Notes under the pieces: generated by a model
Seen by the model: only the letters and a program-made list of their open reading frames with translations
The model's database searches: none
What the model was told of the DNA's origin: nothing
Translations under genes and position numbers: made by a program
NCBI GenBank assembly: GCA_963724985.1
Contig: CAVRWV010000018.1
Span: 155,804 to 219,803 of the forward strand
Length of the DNA: 64,000 bases
Reading direction: 5' to 3'
Origin: JAJPJE01 sp963724985
GTDB taxonomy: Bacteria > Acidobacteriota > Terriglobia > Terriglobales > Acidobacteriaceae
Shown: piece by piece, positions 55,758-64,000 of the stretch
Numbering within the stretch: position 1 is the stretch's first letter
Layout: each line of letters begins with the position of its first letter

Positions 55758-58700
55758 ATGGATAAAGTTCGAATTAACGATCTGGCAAGGGAGCTCGAAG
55801 TTAAAAGTAAAGCAATTCTCGATGTCCTGCCAGAAGTTGGCGTAACAGAGAAGAAAACTCACTCGAGCTCCATCAGTGTCGAGGAAGCCGAGAAGGTCAA
55901 AGGCCGTCTCAAAGGGCATCCCGACGGCAACGGTGGGTCCTCCAAGGCTCACGCATCGCGGTCGCATGGCGAAGACGAACTGAAGCCGAAGTTCGATTTG
56001 TCGCACATCTCACGGCCGGGCGATGTTCTAAAAGCAATTCATCAGAAGACCGAGGCACCTGCGGCTCCCGCGCGTCCCGCGGCAAAGCCGGCTGAGCCGG
56101 TGAAGCCAGCGGTGGCATACACGCCGCCCGCTCCGTCGGTGCAGAAGCCGGTGGCACCCCCGCCTGCGCCTCCGAAGCCAGTGGTAGAAGCAGCTCCGGC
56201 TGCTCCCGCGGCAGAGGAGCCGGTGATGAGGCGAAGCCAGCCGCAGCGCCGGTCGAGCCGACAGAAACAATTTCCGCGCAGCAAGCGCCTGCGGTTCCGC
56301 GTTTCATAACGCCGCAACCGCGCCAGGCGCCGCGCATTGTTGTGCCGACTCCGCCGCCCGCGGCGAAGGTTGCAGAACCAGCAGCTCCGGTGGAACAGGC
56401 GAAGCCAGCCGAGCCCAGCGCTCCGGCAGCGAATGCGCCGTCGGCAACTCCGATGACGCCTACGCCTCCGACCGCGCCGGCACAGCGTCCGCCGATGCAA
56501 GGCGGAACTGCGCAACCGGGCCGTCCGATACCAGGACAGCCGATTCGTCGACTGATTGTTCCGCAGACGGGACCGCGCCCGGTGTATTCAGCGCCAGTCA
56601 GACCGCCGGCTCCGCCTGCCAGTACACAGGCGCCAGGCATGCGTCCGCAGGGTGGACGCCCAATACCAGGCCAGCCAATTTTCCAGCGTCCTCGTCCGCA
56701 GCAGGGTGGTCCGGGTGGCCCGATGGGCAATCGTCCGCCAATGCGTCCGGGCGAGCGCCGACCGATGCATCCGACACGTTCGGCTCCGACGGGAGCGCGT
56801 CCGATGGGTGGCGGTATTGGCGCCGTTCCACCGCCTCCGACAGGAAGGCCGGCAGGACGTCCGGCGCCATCGCGGCGTCCGGGACAGCGTTATGTTCCGC
56901 GTGGGGTGAAGGAAGGCCCAATGAAGGGCTTCGTTCCGCCACCGCGCATGGTGGTTTCGAACGAGCCGCTGCCGATCACACGCACGATCACAATCACAGA
57001 AGGTATCAGCGTGAAGGACCTGGCGGAGAAGCTGGGGATTCGCGCAAAGGACCTGATCGCACGGTTGTTGGGACGCGGTGTTTTCGCAACGATCAACCAG
57101 ACACTCGACGCTGAGCTGGCGTCGGACATGTCGAAGCAGTTCGGCGCCGATACCAGCGTTATTACCTTCGAGCAACAAGCTGAGAAGGAAATGACGCCGG
57201 CCGGGGGCACGGCCGAAGAAGCCGCCCAGGCGCTGGTCCCGCGTTCTCCAGTGGTCACGATCATGGGCCACGTCGATCACGGAAAGACGAGCTTGCTCGA
57301 CTCGATCCGCCACGCAACTGTGGCCGAAGGCGAGGCTGGTGGAATCACGCAGCACATCGGCGCGTACAAGGTCACGATCACGGATAAAGATTCGCCGGCC
57401 TACGGACGGCAGATCGTGTTCCTCGATACGCCGGGTCACGAAGCGTTTACGCGCATGCGTTCGCGCGGCGCGAAGGTCACGGACATCGTGGTACTGGTAG
57501 TCGCGGCTGACGACGGCGTAATGCCGCAGACACTGGAAGCGATCGATCACGCGCGCGCGGCGAATGTGCCGATCATCGTGGCGGTGAACAAGATCGATAA
57601 GCCGGAAGCGCTGCCGGAACGCGTGAAGAAGCAACTCGCGGATCGCGGCCTGATGCCGGAAGACTGGGGTGGTCAGACAGTATTCGTTGAAGTTTCGGCG
57701 AAGAAGAAGACCAATCTCAACCTGCTGATGGAAATGATCTGCCTGGTTGCGGATTTGCAGGACCTGAAAGCGAATCCGGAACGAGCTGCTTCGGGCGTAG
57801 TGCTGGAAGCGAAACTCGATCGCGGCCGCGGACCAGTAGCAACGGTGCTCGTGCAGAACGGCACGTTGAAGACTGGCGAATACTTCGTCGTTGGCAACGT
57901 GTTCGGACGCGTACGCGCCATGTTCGACGAGTGGAGCAATCCGCTCGACGAGGCTGGACCGTCCACTCCGGTGGAAATCCTCGGACTGGAAGGATTGCCG
58001 CAGGCTGGCGATAACTTCATACAGGTCACCGATCGCGACAAGGCAGTGGGAGTTTCTGAGTACCGCACGCAGAAAGCTCGCGAAGCTACGTTGGCGAAGA
58101 CTTCACGTGTTTCGCTGGAAGGTCTCGCCGAGAAGATCAAGAACGAAGGCGTCAAAGAGCTTGCGATCATTCTCAAGGGCGACGTGCAGGGTTCGGTGGA
58201 AGTGCTGAACGACCTGCTGATGAAGCTCTCGAACGATCGTGTGAAGATCAAGGTACTGCGCAGCGGCGTAGGCGCGATCAACGAAGGCGACGTGCTGCTG
58301 GCGTCGGCCTCCGAGGCGATCATCATCGGCTTCAACGTTCGTCCAGAGCGCATGGCGCAGGAACTGGCCGAACAGGAAAAGGTCGATATTCGTCTGCACT
58401 CGATCATTTACGAACTGCAGGACGAGATCAAGAAGGCGATGACCGGCTTGCTCGAACCGATAATCAAAGAGACCTACCAGGGCCGCGCGGAAGTGCGCGA
58501 TACGTTCCGCATCCCGAAGGTGGGCATGGTTGCCGGTTGCTACATTCAGGATGGGATCATCAAGCGCGATTCCGAAGTGCGCCTGCTGCGCGATAACATC
58601 CAGGTGTTCAAGGGCAAGGTTGGATCGCTACGGCGCTTCAAGGAAGATGCCTCCGAAGTCCGCAACGGAATGGAATGCGGTATCGCGATTGCCGGTTACG

Positions 58701-58771
58701 GTGACGTGAAGGTCGGCGATGTGATCGAGGCATTCTTGACCGAAAAGGTTGCGGCCGAGGCCATCGCTTAA
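55758..58771 (+). CDS. infB: Translation initiation factor IF-2, one frameshift near 56222
   Basis: GTPase that places initiator tRNA on the ribosome. ATG 55758 starts the IF2_N domain (VRINDLARELEVKSKAILDV), followed by a long Pro/Ala-rich linker. Near 56222 one base is missing, and the next frame continues the linker (AKPAAAPVEPTETISAQQAP). The GTPase domain has GHVDHGKTSLLD (G1), DTPGHEAF (G3) and NKIDKPEA (G4), and the C-terminal domains are complete. Joined length is about 1004 residues. The gap of about 120 bp after nusA is too small for a ylxR-like gene. Confidence 0.95.
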
Positions 58772-58831
58772 CCAAGCATCAGGGCCAGCGATCAGTTGCC
58801 GAAAAGGTGGCTGACGCTGGCCATATCTTTT

Positions 58832-58868
58832 TGTCGGTAGTCGTTTGGCGAGATCAACGACCACCGAC
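58832..58868. repeat. TCGGTAGTCGTTTGGCGAG-type repeat upstream of the ylxP-like gene
   Basis: GTCGGTAGTCGTTTGGCGAG and ATCAACGACCACCGACG; related to the GTCGTTGGTCG units at 33589 and 59216. Confidence 0.45.
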
Positions 58869-58875
58869 GCAAAAA

Positions 58876-59184
58876 ATGATTGCGCATTTGACCTTGGAAA
58901 TTCGTATTGAGGCGGCTGCCTCGCTGAAGGACAAGCGGCAGGTAGTGCGCAGCGTGAAAGACAAGCTTCGCGCCAGCTTTAACGTCGCAGTCGCGGAATT
59001 GGACCAGACAAACCTGTGGCAACGCGCGACAATTGGAGTAGTAAGCATTTCCGGGTCACGCGACTATCTCCGGGGTTTAATGGATAAGGTAGAGCGGGCG
59101 GCGAACCGTTTCGCGAATAATGCCGGCGGCGAAGTAGTGGATTCGTATCTGGAAATTATGGACGGGGTAGCTGATAGCGACTAA
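58876..59184 (+). CDS. DUF503 (YlxP-like) protein
   Basis: 102 residues from ATG 58876. The pattern HLTLEIRIEAAASLKDKRQV, RSVKDKLRASFNVAVAELDQ and GLMDKVERAAN is that of DUF503, usually found between infB and rbfA. A role near ribosome assembly is inferred from position only. An upstream in-frame ATG at 58807 would add repeat-encoded residues. Confidence 0.88.
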   Translation: MIAHLTLEIRIEAAASLKDKRQVVRSVKDKLRASFNVAVAELDQTNLWQRATIGVVSISGSRDYLRGLMDKVERAANRFANNAGGEVVDSYLEIMDGVADSD

Positions 59185-59215
59185 CAGGGCTCTCCCAGGT
59201 TAGGCCGGGAAGCGC

Positions 59216-59246
59216 ACGCGACTAACGACCATCGACTAACGACTGA
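59216..59246. repeat. CGACTAACGACCATCGACTAAC repeat
   Basis: Reverse-complement relative of 33589-33624, in the gap before rbfA; its last base is next to the ATG of rbfA. Confidence 0.55.
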
Positions 59247-59247
59247 A

Positions 59248-59610
59248 ATGGAAAATCGAGCACAACAGCATCATCGGGAGCGCCTGATGGAGGCGCTGAA
59301 AGAAGAGATCGCCACAATTGTCGAAGGCGAACTGGGCGATCCCAGGATCGGGCTGGTTACGGTCACGGATGTGCGCCTCGCCCCAGACGGCAAGACAGCG
59401 CACGTATTTGTGTCGGTGACTGGATCAGACGAGGAAGCGAAAGAGAGCCTTAAAGGATTGGAAGCCGCTGCAGGTTATATTAAGCACGAGATCGTGGATC
59501 GCCTGCACCGGAGGCATGCGCCGGAACTGTTTTTCCGTCTGGACAGATCGGAGCAGATTGAGTCTAGAATTGACGAGTTGTTAAAGCGCTCGAAGAAGCG
59601 CGCCCGGTAG
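59248..59610 (+). CDS. rbfA: 30S ribosome-binding factor RbfA
   Basis: 120 residues with the KH-like RbfA fold: RERLMEALKEEIATIVEGEL, then DPRIGLVTVTDVRLAPDGKT and VFVSVTGSDEEAKESLKGLE. It helps mature the 30S subunit. The start ATG 59248 lies beside the repeat, so its ribosome site is not typical. Confidence 0.94.
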   Translation: MENRAQQHHRERLMEALKEEIATIVEGELGDPRIGLVTVTDVRLAPDGKTAHVFVSVTGSDEEAKESLKGLEAAAGYIKHEIVDRLHRRHAPELFFRLDRSEQIESRIDELLKRSKKRAR

Positions 59611-59679
59611 TGGAGTAAGGTCACGGAGCCGTGAAAGCGGACCTTGCAAGCATTGCATTGAAGAGCCAAGGTTCCCACA

Positions 59680-60660
59680 ATGCTGCACGACGTTCTGCAG
59701 GCAATTGAAACGAGAGATCGATTTGTCCTGACTTCGCACGCCCGTCCTGATGGCGATGCCGTAGGGTCAGCGCTGGCTTGCTGCGGAATTCTGAACCGCA
59801 TGGGCAAGCAGGCCGAAGTGATTCTGTACGATCCCGTTCCCCACATTTACAACAAATTGCCTTTTGCCGAGCATGTGGTTCAGGCTGACGCGGTGAATGG
59901 TCGCTACGAAGCGGCGATCCTGCTGGAGTGCGACAGCGTCCAGCGCACTCGACTGAATGGCCTCGAGCGTCAGTTCCTGATCAATATTGACCATCACGCG
60001 ACCGGGAAACCGTTCGCCCATGTGAACTGGATTGAACCTAGTGCCTGCGCCACCGCCGAGATGGTGTTCTGGCTGGCGAACCAGGCGAACGTGAAGATCA
60101 CGCCGGAGATTGCGACCTGTCTTTACACGGCGATCCTGACCGATACCGGATCCTTCTGTTTTGTCGGAACCAACGAGAAGACATTCGAACTGGCAAAGCA
60201 ACTTGTGGAGTACGGTGCAGAGCCGGCGCGGATCGCGCAGAGCGTTTACTTTTCGCACGCGGCATCGAAGATGCGCCTGTTGGGAATGGCGCTCTCGAAT
60301 CTGCATCGCGAAGGCCCACTCACGTGGATGTACGTAACGCGCGAACAAATGGATCGCGTGGATGCGGTCGACGAGGATTGCGAAGGCCTGGTGAACTATG
60401 CCTTGGCTATCGAAGGCGTAGAAGTAGCTGTGTTCTTCCGCGAAATGCAGGACGGCCGCTGGCGCGTAAGTCTGCGCAGCAAAGGTTCCATCGATGTCTC
60501 GGAGGTCGCGGAGCAATTCGGCGGTGGCGGCCACAATTGTGCGAGCGGTTTGTCGCTGGATGGACCACTATCAGTGAGCGTGGAAAGAGTGTTGGCGCAG
60601 TTCCGGATTATGGGCGAGACGAATGCAGGTGTGCGGAAACGCAGCCAGTGGCCACGCTGA
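59680..60660 (+). CDS. nrnA: Bifunctional oligoribonuclease / pAp phosphatase (DHH family)
   Basis: Degrades very short RNAs and 3'-phosphoadenosine-5'-phosphate. 326 residues with DHH-domain metal motifs TSHARPDGDAVGSALA, LLECDS and INIDHHATGKPF; the DHHA1 domain ends with the substrate loop GGGGHNCASG. Its place after rbfA is typical. truB, often next, is not here. An alternative for this family is plain cyclic-dinucleotide phosphodiesterase activity. Confidence 0.92.
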   Translation: MLHDVLQAIETRDRFVLTSHARPDGDAVGSALACCGILNRMGKQAEVILYDPVPHIYNKLPFAEHVVQADAVNGRYEAAILLECDSVQRTRLNGLERQFLINIDHHATGKPFAHVNWIEPSACATAEMVFWLANQANVKITPEIATCLYTAILTDTGSFCFVGTNEKTFELAKQLVEYGAEPARIAQSVYFSHAASKMRLLGMALSNLHREGPLTWMYVTREQMDRVDAVDEDCEGLVNYALAIEGVEVAVFFREMQDGRWRVSLRSKGSIDVSEVAEQFGGGGHNCASGLSLDGPLSVSVERVLAQFRIMGETNAGVRKRSQWPR

Positions 60661-60666
60661 GCCTTT

Positions 60667-60939
60667 CTAGCTGTTCGAGTGCAAACTCCACTGGAACGGT
60701 CCCAGTTCTTCGTGAAAGGCTCCGTTCACATACCCTTCCGCGTACTTCCGGGCACCCTCGAGAGTCTGCTCGTCGTGCAATTCGAACAGGTTCGACTGGC
60801 TTTTCTGATCGTAGATGGTGATCGTCCATCGACCATACAGATTGTAGGACGCAATCAGGACGAGGGCACGGTCTGGCAATTCCGCGACCCAGCGATCACC
60901 CGGCTTGAATTCGGCAGCAGTTTCCATACGAGGCTGCAT
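60667..60939 (-). CDS. Small hypothetical protein (90 aa)
   Basis: Begins MQPRMETAAEFKPGDRWVAE; a later Met at 60927 is an alternative start. Strand-rich, with several aromatics (LIASYNLYGRWTITIYDQ), and no membrane or signal segment. No family recognised. Its stop is 6 bp from the convergent nrnA stop. Confidence 0.5.
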   Translation of the reverse strand: MQPRMETAAEFKPGDRWVAELPDRALVLIASYNLYGRWTITIYDQKSQSNLFELHDEQTLEGARKYAEGYVNGAFHEELGPFQWSLHSNS

Positions 60940-61109
60940 CGGTCCCGAAATTGTACCAGTCGAGAGCGGCAGGTTGCACGTATGTTCCCAGTCCAGAGAA
61001 GCCGCCGTTTACAATAGCCGCTTGCTATTCTCTTGAAATTGAGGAGCCTGACAGGCTTGGCCCTAAATCGCACAAAACTCAGCACTTTCCGAATCGAAGG
61101 TGCGGCCTG

Positions 61110-62744
61110 ATGCCGGATCAGGTATCGCAGGTTCCAGGTCAACGTGCGGCACTTATCGCAGATTTACTGACCCTGGCAATTTTCTGCGGATTTCTCTTCT
61201 TCTACGGATTGGGCAGCTTCGGACTGGTCGGCGCCGATGAGCCGCGTTACGCGCAGATTGCGCGAGAGATGCTGGCGCGGCATGACTGGGTGACGCCGGT
61301 CCTGAACGGCACGGCCTGGCTGGAAAAACCGGTGCTCTATTACTGGGGCGCCATCCTCTCGTACAAGCTGTTCGGCGTGAGTGATTGGGCGGCGCGCGTT
61401 CCTTCGGCCACGATGGCCACGCTCCTGGTTTTCTCCGTGTATCTTTTTCTGCGGCGGTTCCGTCCAGGATCGCAACTGGACGGCGCCCTCATCGTGGCGT
61501 CGTCGGTAGCTGTGATTGGTTTTGCGCGGGCTGCCTCGACCGATATGCCACTGACGGCGATGTTCGGGATCGCGCTTCTGGCGTGGTACGCCTGGCTGGA
61601 GACTGACGAGAAGCGCTGGCTTGGCGTCGCCTATTTCTTCCTGGCGCTGGCGACACTCGCGAAGGGGCCAGTCGCACCGTTCCTGGCCGTGCTGATTATC
61701 GTCGCGTTCTGCCTGGTGCTGCGCGACTTTAAAGTGCTCGCGCGCATGTTATGGCTGCCGGGACTCGCTATCTATTTCGCGGTCATGCTGCCGTGGTACG
61801 TGCTGGTGCAGATTCGCAATCCGCAATTCGTGCGCGTCTTCTTCATGGAGCACAACCTGCAACGCTTCAGCACCAACATGTTCCAACATCAGCAGCCGTT
61901 CTGGTACTTCATTCCGGTGCTGGTGGTCTCGGTGCTGCCGTGGACGGTGCCGGTGAGCGTGGCATTATTTCGAGCGATCCGGAAACTGATCCAGGAACGC
62001 TTGCAGACGAGCGGCACATTTGAGCTGTTCCTGCTGCTCTGGGGGATTCTGCCGGTAGTGTTCTTCTCGCTGTCGGAATCGAAACTACCAGGGTACATCC
62101 TGCCGGCGATTCCGGCATTTGGCCTCTTGCTCGCCGACTATCTCTGGCAAAAGCAAAAGCGCGCTCGCCGGGTTCCAGCGGTAGTAGTGGTGATGCATTG
62201 CCTGCTGAACGGCACCATGCTGACGGGAGCGCTGCTGGTCTGGTACTGGATTTCGCGCGTGCGGCCAATTCCCGGCGCGGTGGTTGCCGCGGCGATCGTA
62301 GGAGGATCGATCGCGCTGGCGATGATTGCAGTAATCCTGTTGCGTGGAATCGCGACACTTCGGCTGATGACCATGGTGCCCGTCGTATTGGGAATGGCTT
62401 TCCTGATCAAGATGGGCGCACCCGTTATGGATGCGCATCTTTCGTCGCGAACGCTGGCACGCGAGATCAGCGCGATGGAACCAACACCGGCGCCGGTGGC
62501 GGTGTTTGGCGTGAAGCGCGATGTCGATTACGGATTAAATTTCTATCGCAACGAGCAGATTTTGAACTATCAGCAAGGCGATATACCGGCGACGGCGCAT
62601 CTGCTGATCGTTCCGGAAGGGAAGATTCAAGACGCACAGAGTCTGGCTCCGGGCTGGAAGGCGTTGCCGGTGGGCAATTACAAGCCGCAGAAGCTGGAGA
62701 TGTACTGGATGAGCCGTGTTCCGCCGGAAGCAAAGACTCCATGA
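61110..62744 (+). CDS. ArnT/PMT-like glycosyltransferase, membrane
   Basis: GT83-type enzyme using a polyprenyl-phosphate sugar donor. 544 residues from ATG 61110. The catalytic acidic residues lie in the first periplasmic loop: ADEPRYAQIAREM. Then come WLEKPVLYYWGAILSYKLFG and ten or more membrane helices, with a soluble C-terminal domain. The nearest match is the ArnT-type group that modifies lipid A or other glycans; the acceptor is not known. Confidence 0.88.
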   Translation: MPDQVSQVPGQRAALIADLLTLAIFCGFLFFYGLGSFGLVGADEPRYAQIAREMLARHDWVTPVLNGTAWLEKPVLYYWGAILSYKLFGVSDWAARVPSATMATLLVFSVYLFLRRFRPGSQLDGALIVASSVAVIGFARAASTDMPLTAMFGIALLAWYAWLETDEKRWLGVAYFFLALATLAKGPVAPFLAVLIIVAFCLVLRDFKVLARMLWLPGLAIYFAVMLPWYVLVQIRNPQFVRVFFMEHNLQRFSTNMFQHQQPFWYFIPVLVVSVLPWTVPVSVALFRAIRKLIQERLQTSGTFELFLLLWGILPVVFFSLSESKLPGYILPAIPAFGLLLADYLWQKQKRARRVPAVVVVMHCLLNGTMLTGALLVWYWISRVRPIPGAVVAAAIVGGSIALAMIAVILLRGIATLRLMTMVPVVLGMAFLIKMGAPVMDAHLSSRTLAREISAMEPTPAPVAVFGVKRDVDYGLNFYRNEQILNYQQGDIPATAHLLIVPEGKIQDAQSLAPGWKALPVGNYKPQKLEMYWMSRVPPEAKTP

Positions 62745-62922
62745 GCACGGGGCAGCTTGTAGCTGGTAGCGAATGGAGGCTCGCAGCTCACTTGTGTCTG
62801 AGCTTGCATTGCTCTTTCGTGTTCCCCCGTTGCTCTGCGAAGCATGGGCAGCTTAGACTCCATGTCTGCGTGCTGATTGCTCCCCTGAGGGCACCGGGAA
62901 CATCCAATCGTACAGGGACAAC

Positions 62923-63879
62923 GTGGAAATCATCGATCTCAGGCACTTCACATCGGCTGACTTGCGACCTCTGCTGCAAGAGGAGACGGAAGTGTGGTCG
63001 GATGAACTGGCTTGGGATTACAGTTCGTCGGCGGACATGATTCTGCGCTATGTGGATGCACGGATTCTGCCGGGCTATGCGGCCGTCGAGCGCGGACAAC
63101 TGCACGGCTACGCGTTCTTTGTGTACGAGGGGAACAAAGGTGTAATCGGCGATTTGTACGTGGCGCATGAACATGCTCCCAACGGCAAAGAAAGTCCGGT
63201 GGAGAAGAAGCTGGTGACGCATGTATTGGAAACGCTGCAGGAGTCGCCGGGCGTTCACCGCATCGAAGCGCAATTGCTGTTGCATGAAACCGGGCGCGTT
63301 GCCGGACCTTTTCTGCACCAGGGATTTCAGCGCTATCCTCGACTGTTCATGGAACTGGCGCTCGCAGGACACGTGGCGCCGGCAAAGGCGAGCGCGGCCA
63401 AGGCTTGCTCTTTTGAACTGCGGCGCTGGCAGGAGAGCGACTACCAGCATGCTGCGGCACTGATTACCGCGTGCTATCGCGGACACATCGATTCGCAGAT
63501 CAACGACCAGTACCGTACGGTGCAGGGAGCGCTGCGCTTCCTGAACAACATCGTGCGCTTTCCCGGCTGCGGAGTTTTTGACGCCAATTCATCGTTCGTG
63601 GCGATCGATCGCGCGAGCCGCGCTCCGGTGGGGCTGATTCTCTGTTCGCGGGTGAAAGACAACATCGGGCACGTGACCCAGGTTTGCGTTCTGCCCGAGC
63701 ATCGCGGAAAGAAAATCGGTTTAGCGTTGCTGGAAGCCAGCGCCGAGGAGCTGCGTAAGCGCAGTTTCAAGACACTGTCGCTGACCGTGACCGAAGCCAA
63801 CGAGCGCGCCGTGGATCTGTACCGGCAACTGGGCTTCTCGGTGGCGCGGGTGTTTGACGCCTTCGTGTGGGAAGGTTAG
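62923..63879 (+). CDS. Tandem GNAT acetyltransferase
   Basis: 318 residues with start GTG 62923 and AGGGA upstream. The C-terminal half is a GNAT domain: VTQVCVLPEHRGKKIGLALL is the acetyl-CoA loop and LTVTEANERAVDLYRQLGFS follows. The N-terminal half (IIDLRHFTSADLRPLLQEET; GVIGDLYVAHEHA) looks like a second, diverged GNAT. Likely N-acetylation of a small molecule or a protein; substrate unknown. Confidence 0.82.
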   Translation: MEIIDLRHFTSADLRPLLQEETEVWSDELAWDYSSSADMILRYVDARILPGYAAVERGQLHGYAFFVYEGNKGVIGDLYVAHEHAPNGKESPVEKKLVTHVLETLQESPGVHRIEAQLLLHETGRVAGPFLHQGFQRYPRLFMELALAGHVAPAKASAAKACSFELRRWQESDYQHAAALITACYRGHIDSQINDQYRTVQGALRFLNNIVRFPGCGVFDANSSFVAIDRASRAPVGLILCSRVKDNIGHVTQVCVLPEHRGKKIGLALLEASAEELRKRSFKTLSLTVTEANERAVDLYRQLGFSVARVFDAFVWEG

Positions 63880-64000
63880 AAGCTAGTGGCTAGTGGTCAG
63901 TGGTCAGAAAAAGCGGAAGGCGGAAATCAGCCTTGGTTTTCGGCCACCACGCACGGTTTTGTGATGCTGGTCACCGGATATTAACGCGACTGTCACAATC
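63880..64000. repeat. CTAGTGGTCAGTGGTCAG repeat at the right edge
   Basis: Tandem GTGGCTAGTGGTCAGTGGTC units followed by AGAAAAAGCGGAAGGCGGAA, close to the AGAAAAAGCAAAGGC run at 38570. No gene is seen to the window end. Confidence 0.55.

Noticed and set aside
56588..57634. 348-codon minus-strand frame over infB
   Set aside because: Shadow of the IF-2 linker and GTPase domain; Arg/His-rich low-complexity text.

Overview
The window reads as chromosomal DNA of an Acidobacteriota (Terriglobia, Koribacter-like) soil bacterium. The clues are a VWFA-related protein of the type called the Acidobacterial VWFA domain (42990-43976), a G+C-rich housekeeping gene set, and gaps crowded with short palindromic and tandem repeats. 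The taxonomic call is inference from gene content. No rRNA, tRNA, CRISPR array, prophage or intact insertion sequence was seen.

Layout. 1-9.8 kb: M13 metallopeptidase (cut by the left edge), pyrG, the KDO genes kdsA and kdsD, a thioredoxin-fold protein, a TetR regulator and a 0.9-kb repeat-filled gap. 10-13.3 kb: a two-gene secreted propeller/outer-membrane pair bracketed by an 18-bp direct repeat. 13.6-19.7 kb: proS, a bifunctional penicillin-binding protein, a TPR protein and a strong terminator with a possible small RNA. 19.8-30 kb: kdsC, a frameshifted secreted protein, egtB-egtD (ergothioneine), a CCA-adding enzyme, a PPK2 kinase, a methyltransferase and tsaD. 30-38.3 kb: small regulators, then a complete iscRSUA-hscBA-fdx-iscX operon. 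38.3-53 kb: a PQQ dehydrogenase with internal cytochrome c domain, an outer-membrane barrel, the VWA protein, VanZ, guaB, a NAD(P)-binding protein, an Ig-repeat phosphoesterase lipoprotein, a REC-PAS protein and an acyltransferase. 53.4-60.7 kb: the translation cluster rimP-nusA-infB-ylxP-rbfA-nrnA. 60.6-64 kb: a small protein, an ArnT-like glycosyltransferase and a tandem GNAT protein.

How the genes work together. kdsD, kdsA and kdsC supply and process KDO for the outer-membrane core; the PBP and the surface proteins serve the envelope. The isc operon carries the full Fe-S assembly route, with a regulator, sulfur donor, scaffold, A-type carrier, dedicated Hsp70/J-protein pair, ferredoxin and IscX. 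The nusA-infB cluster joins ribosome maturation, transcription elongation, translation initiation and nanoRNA turnover.

Caution on sequence quality. At least thirteen single-base frameshifts were found, several in genes that are normally indispensable (pyrG, proS twice, infB). Most are one extra base. They look like assembly or sequencing errors, so broken genes here should not be taken as pseudogenes without checking reads.

Most unusual items: two diverged copies of a short intergenic element that share a potential peptide (core DKFEGTYWTLS) with only silent changes in its core; the proteobacterial-order isc operon with a different repeat element in nearly every gap and a zinc-finger HscB; the 18-bp repeat bracketing the 10-13 kb pair; and the structured RNA candidate near 19.6 kb.
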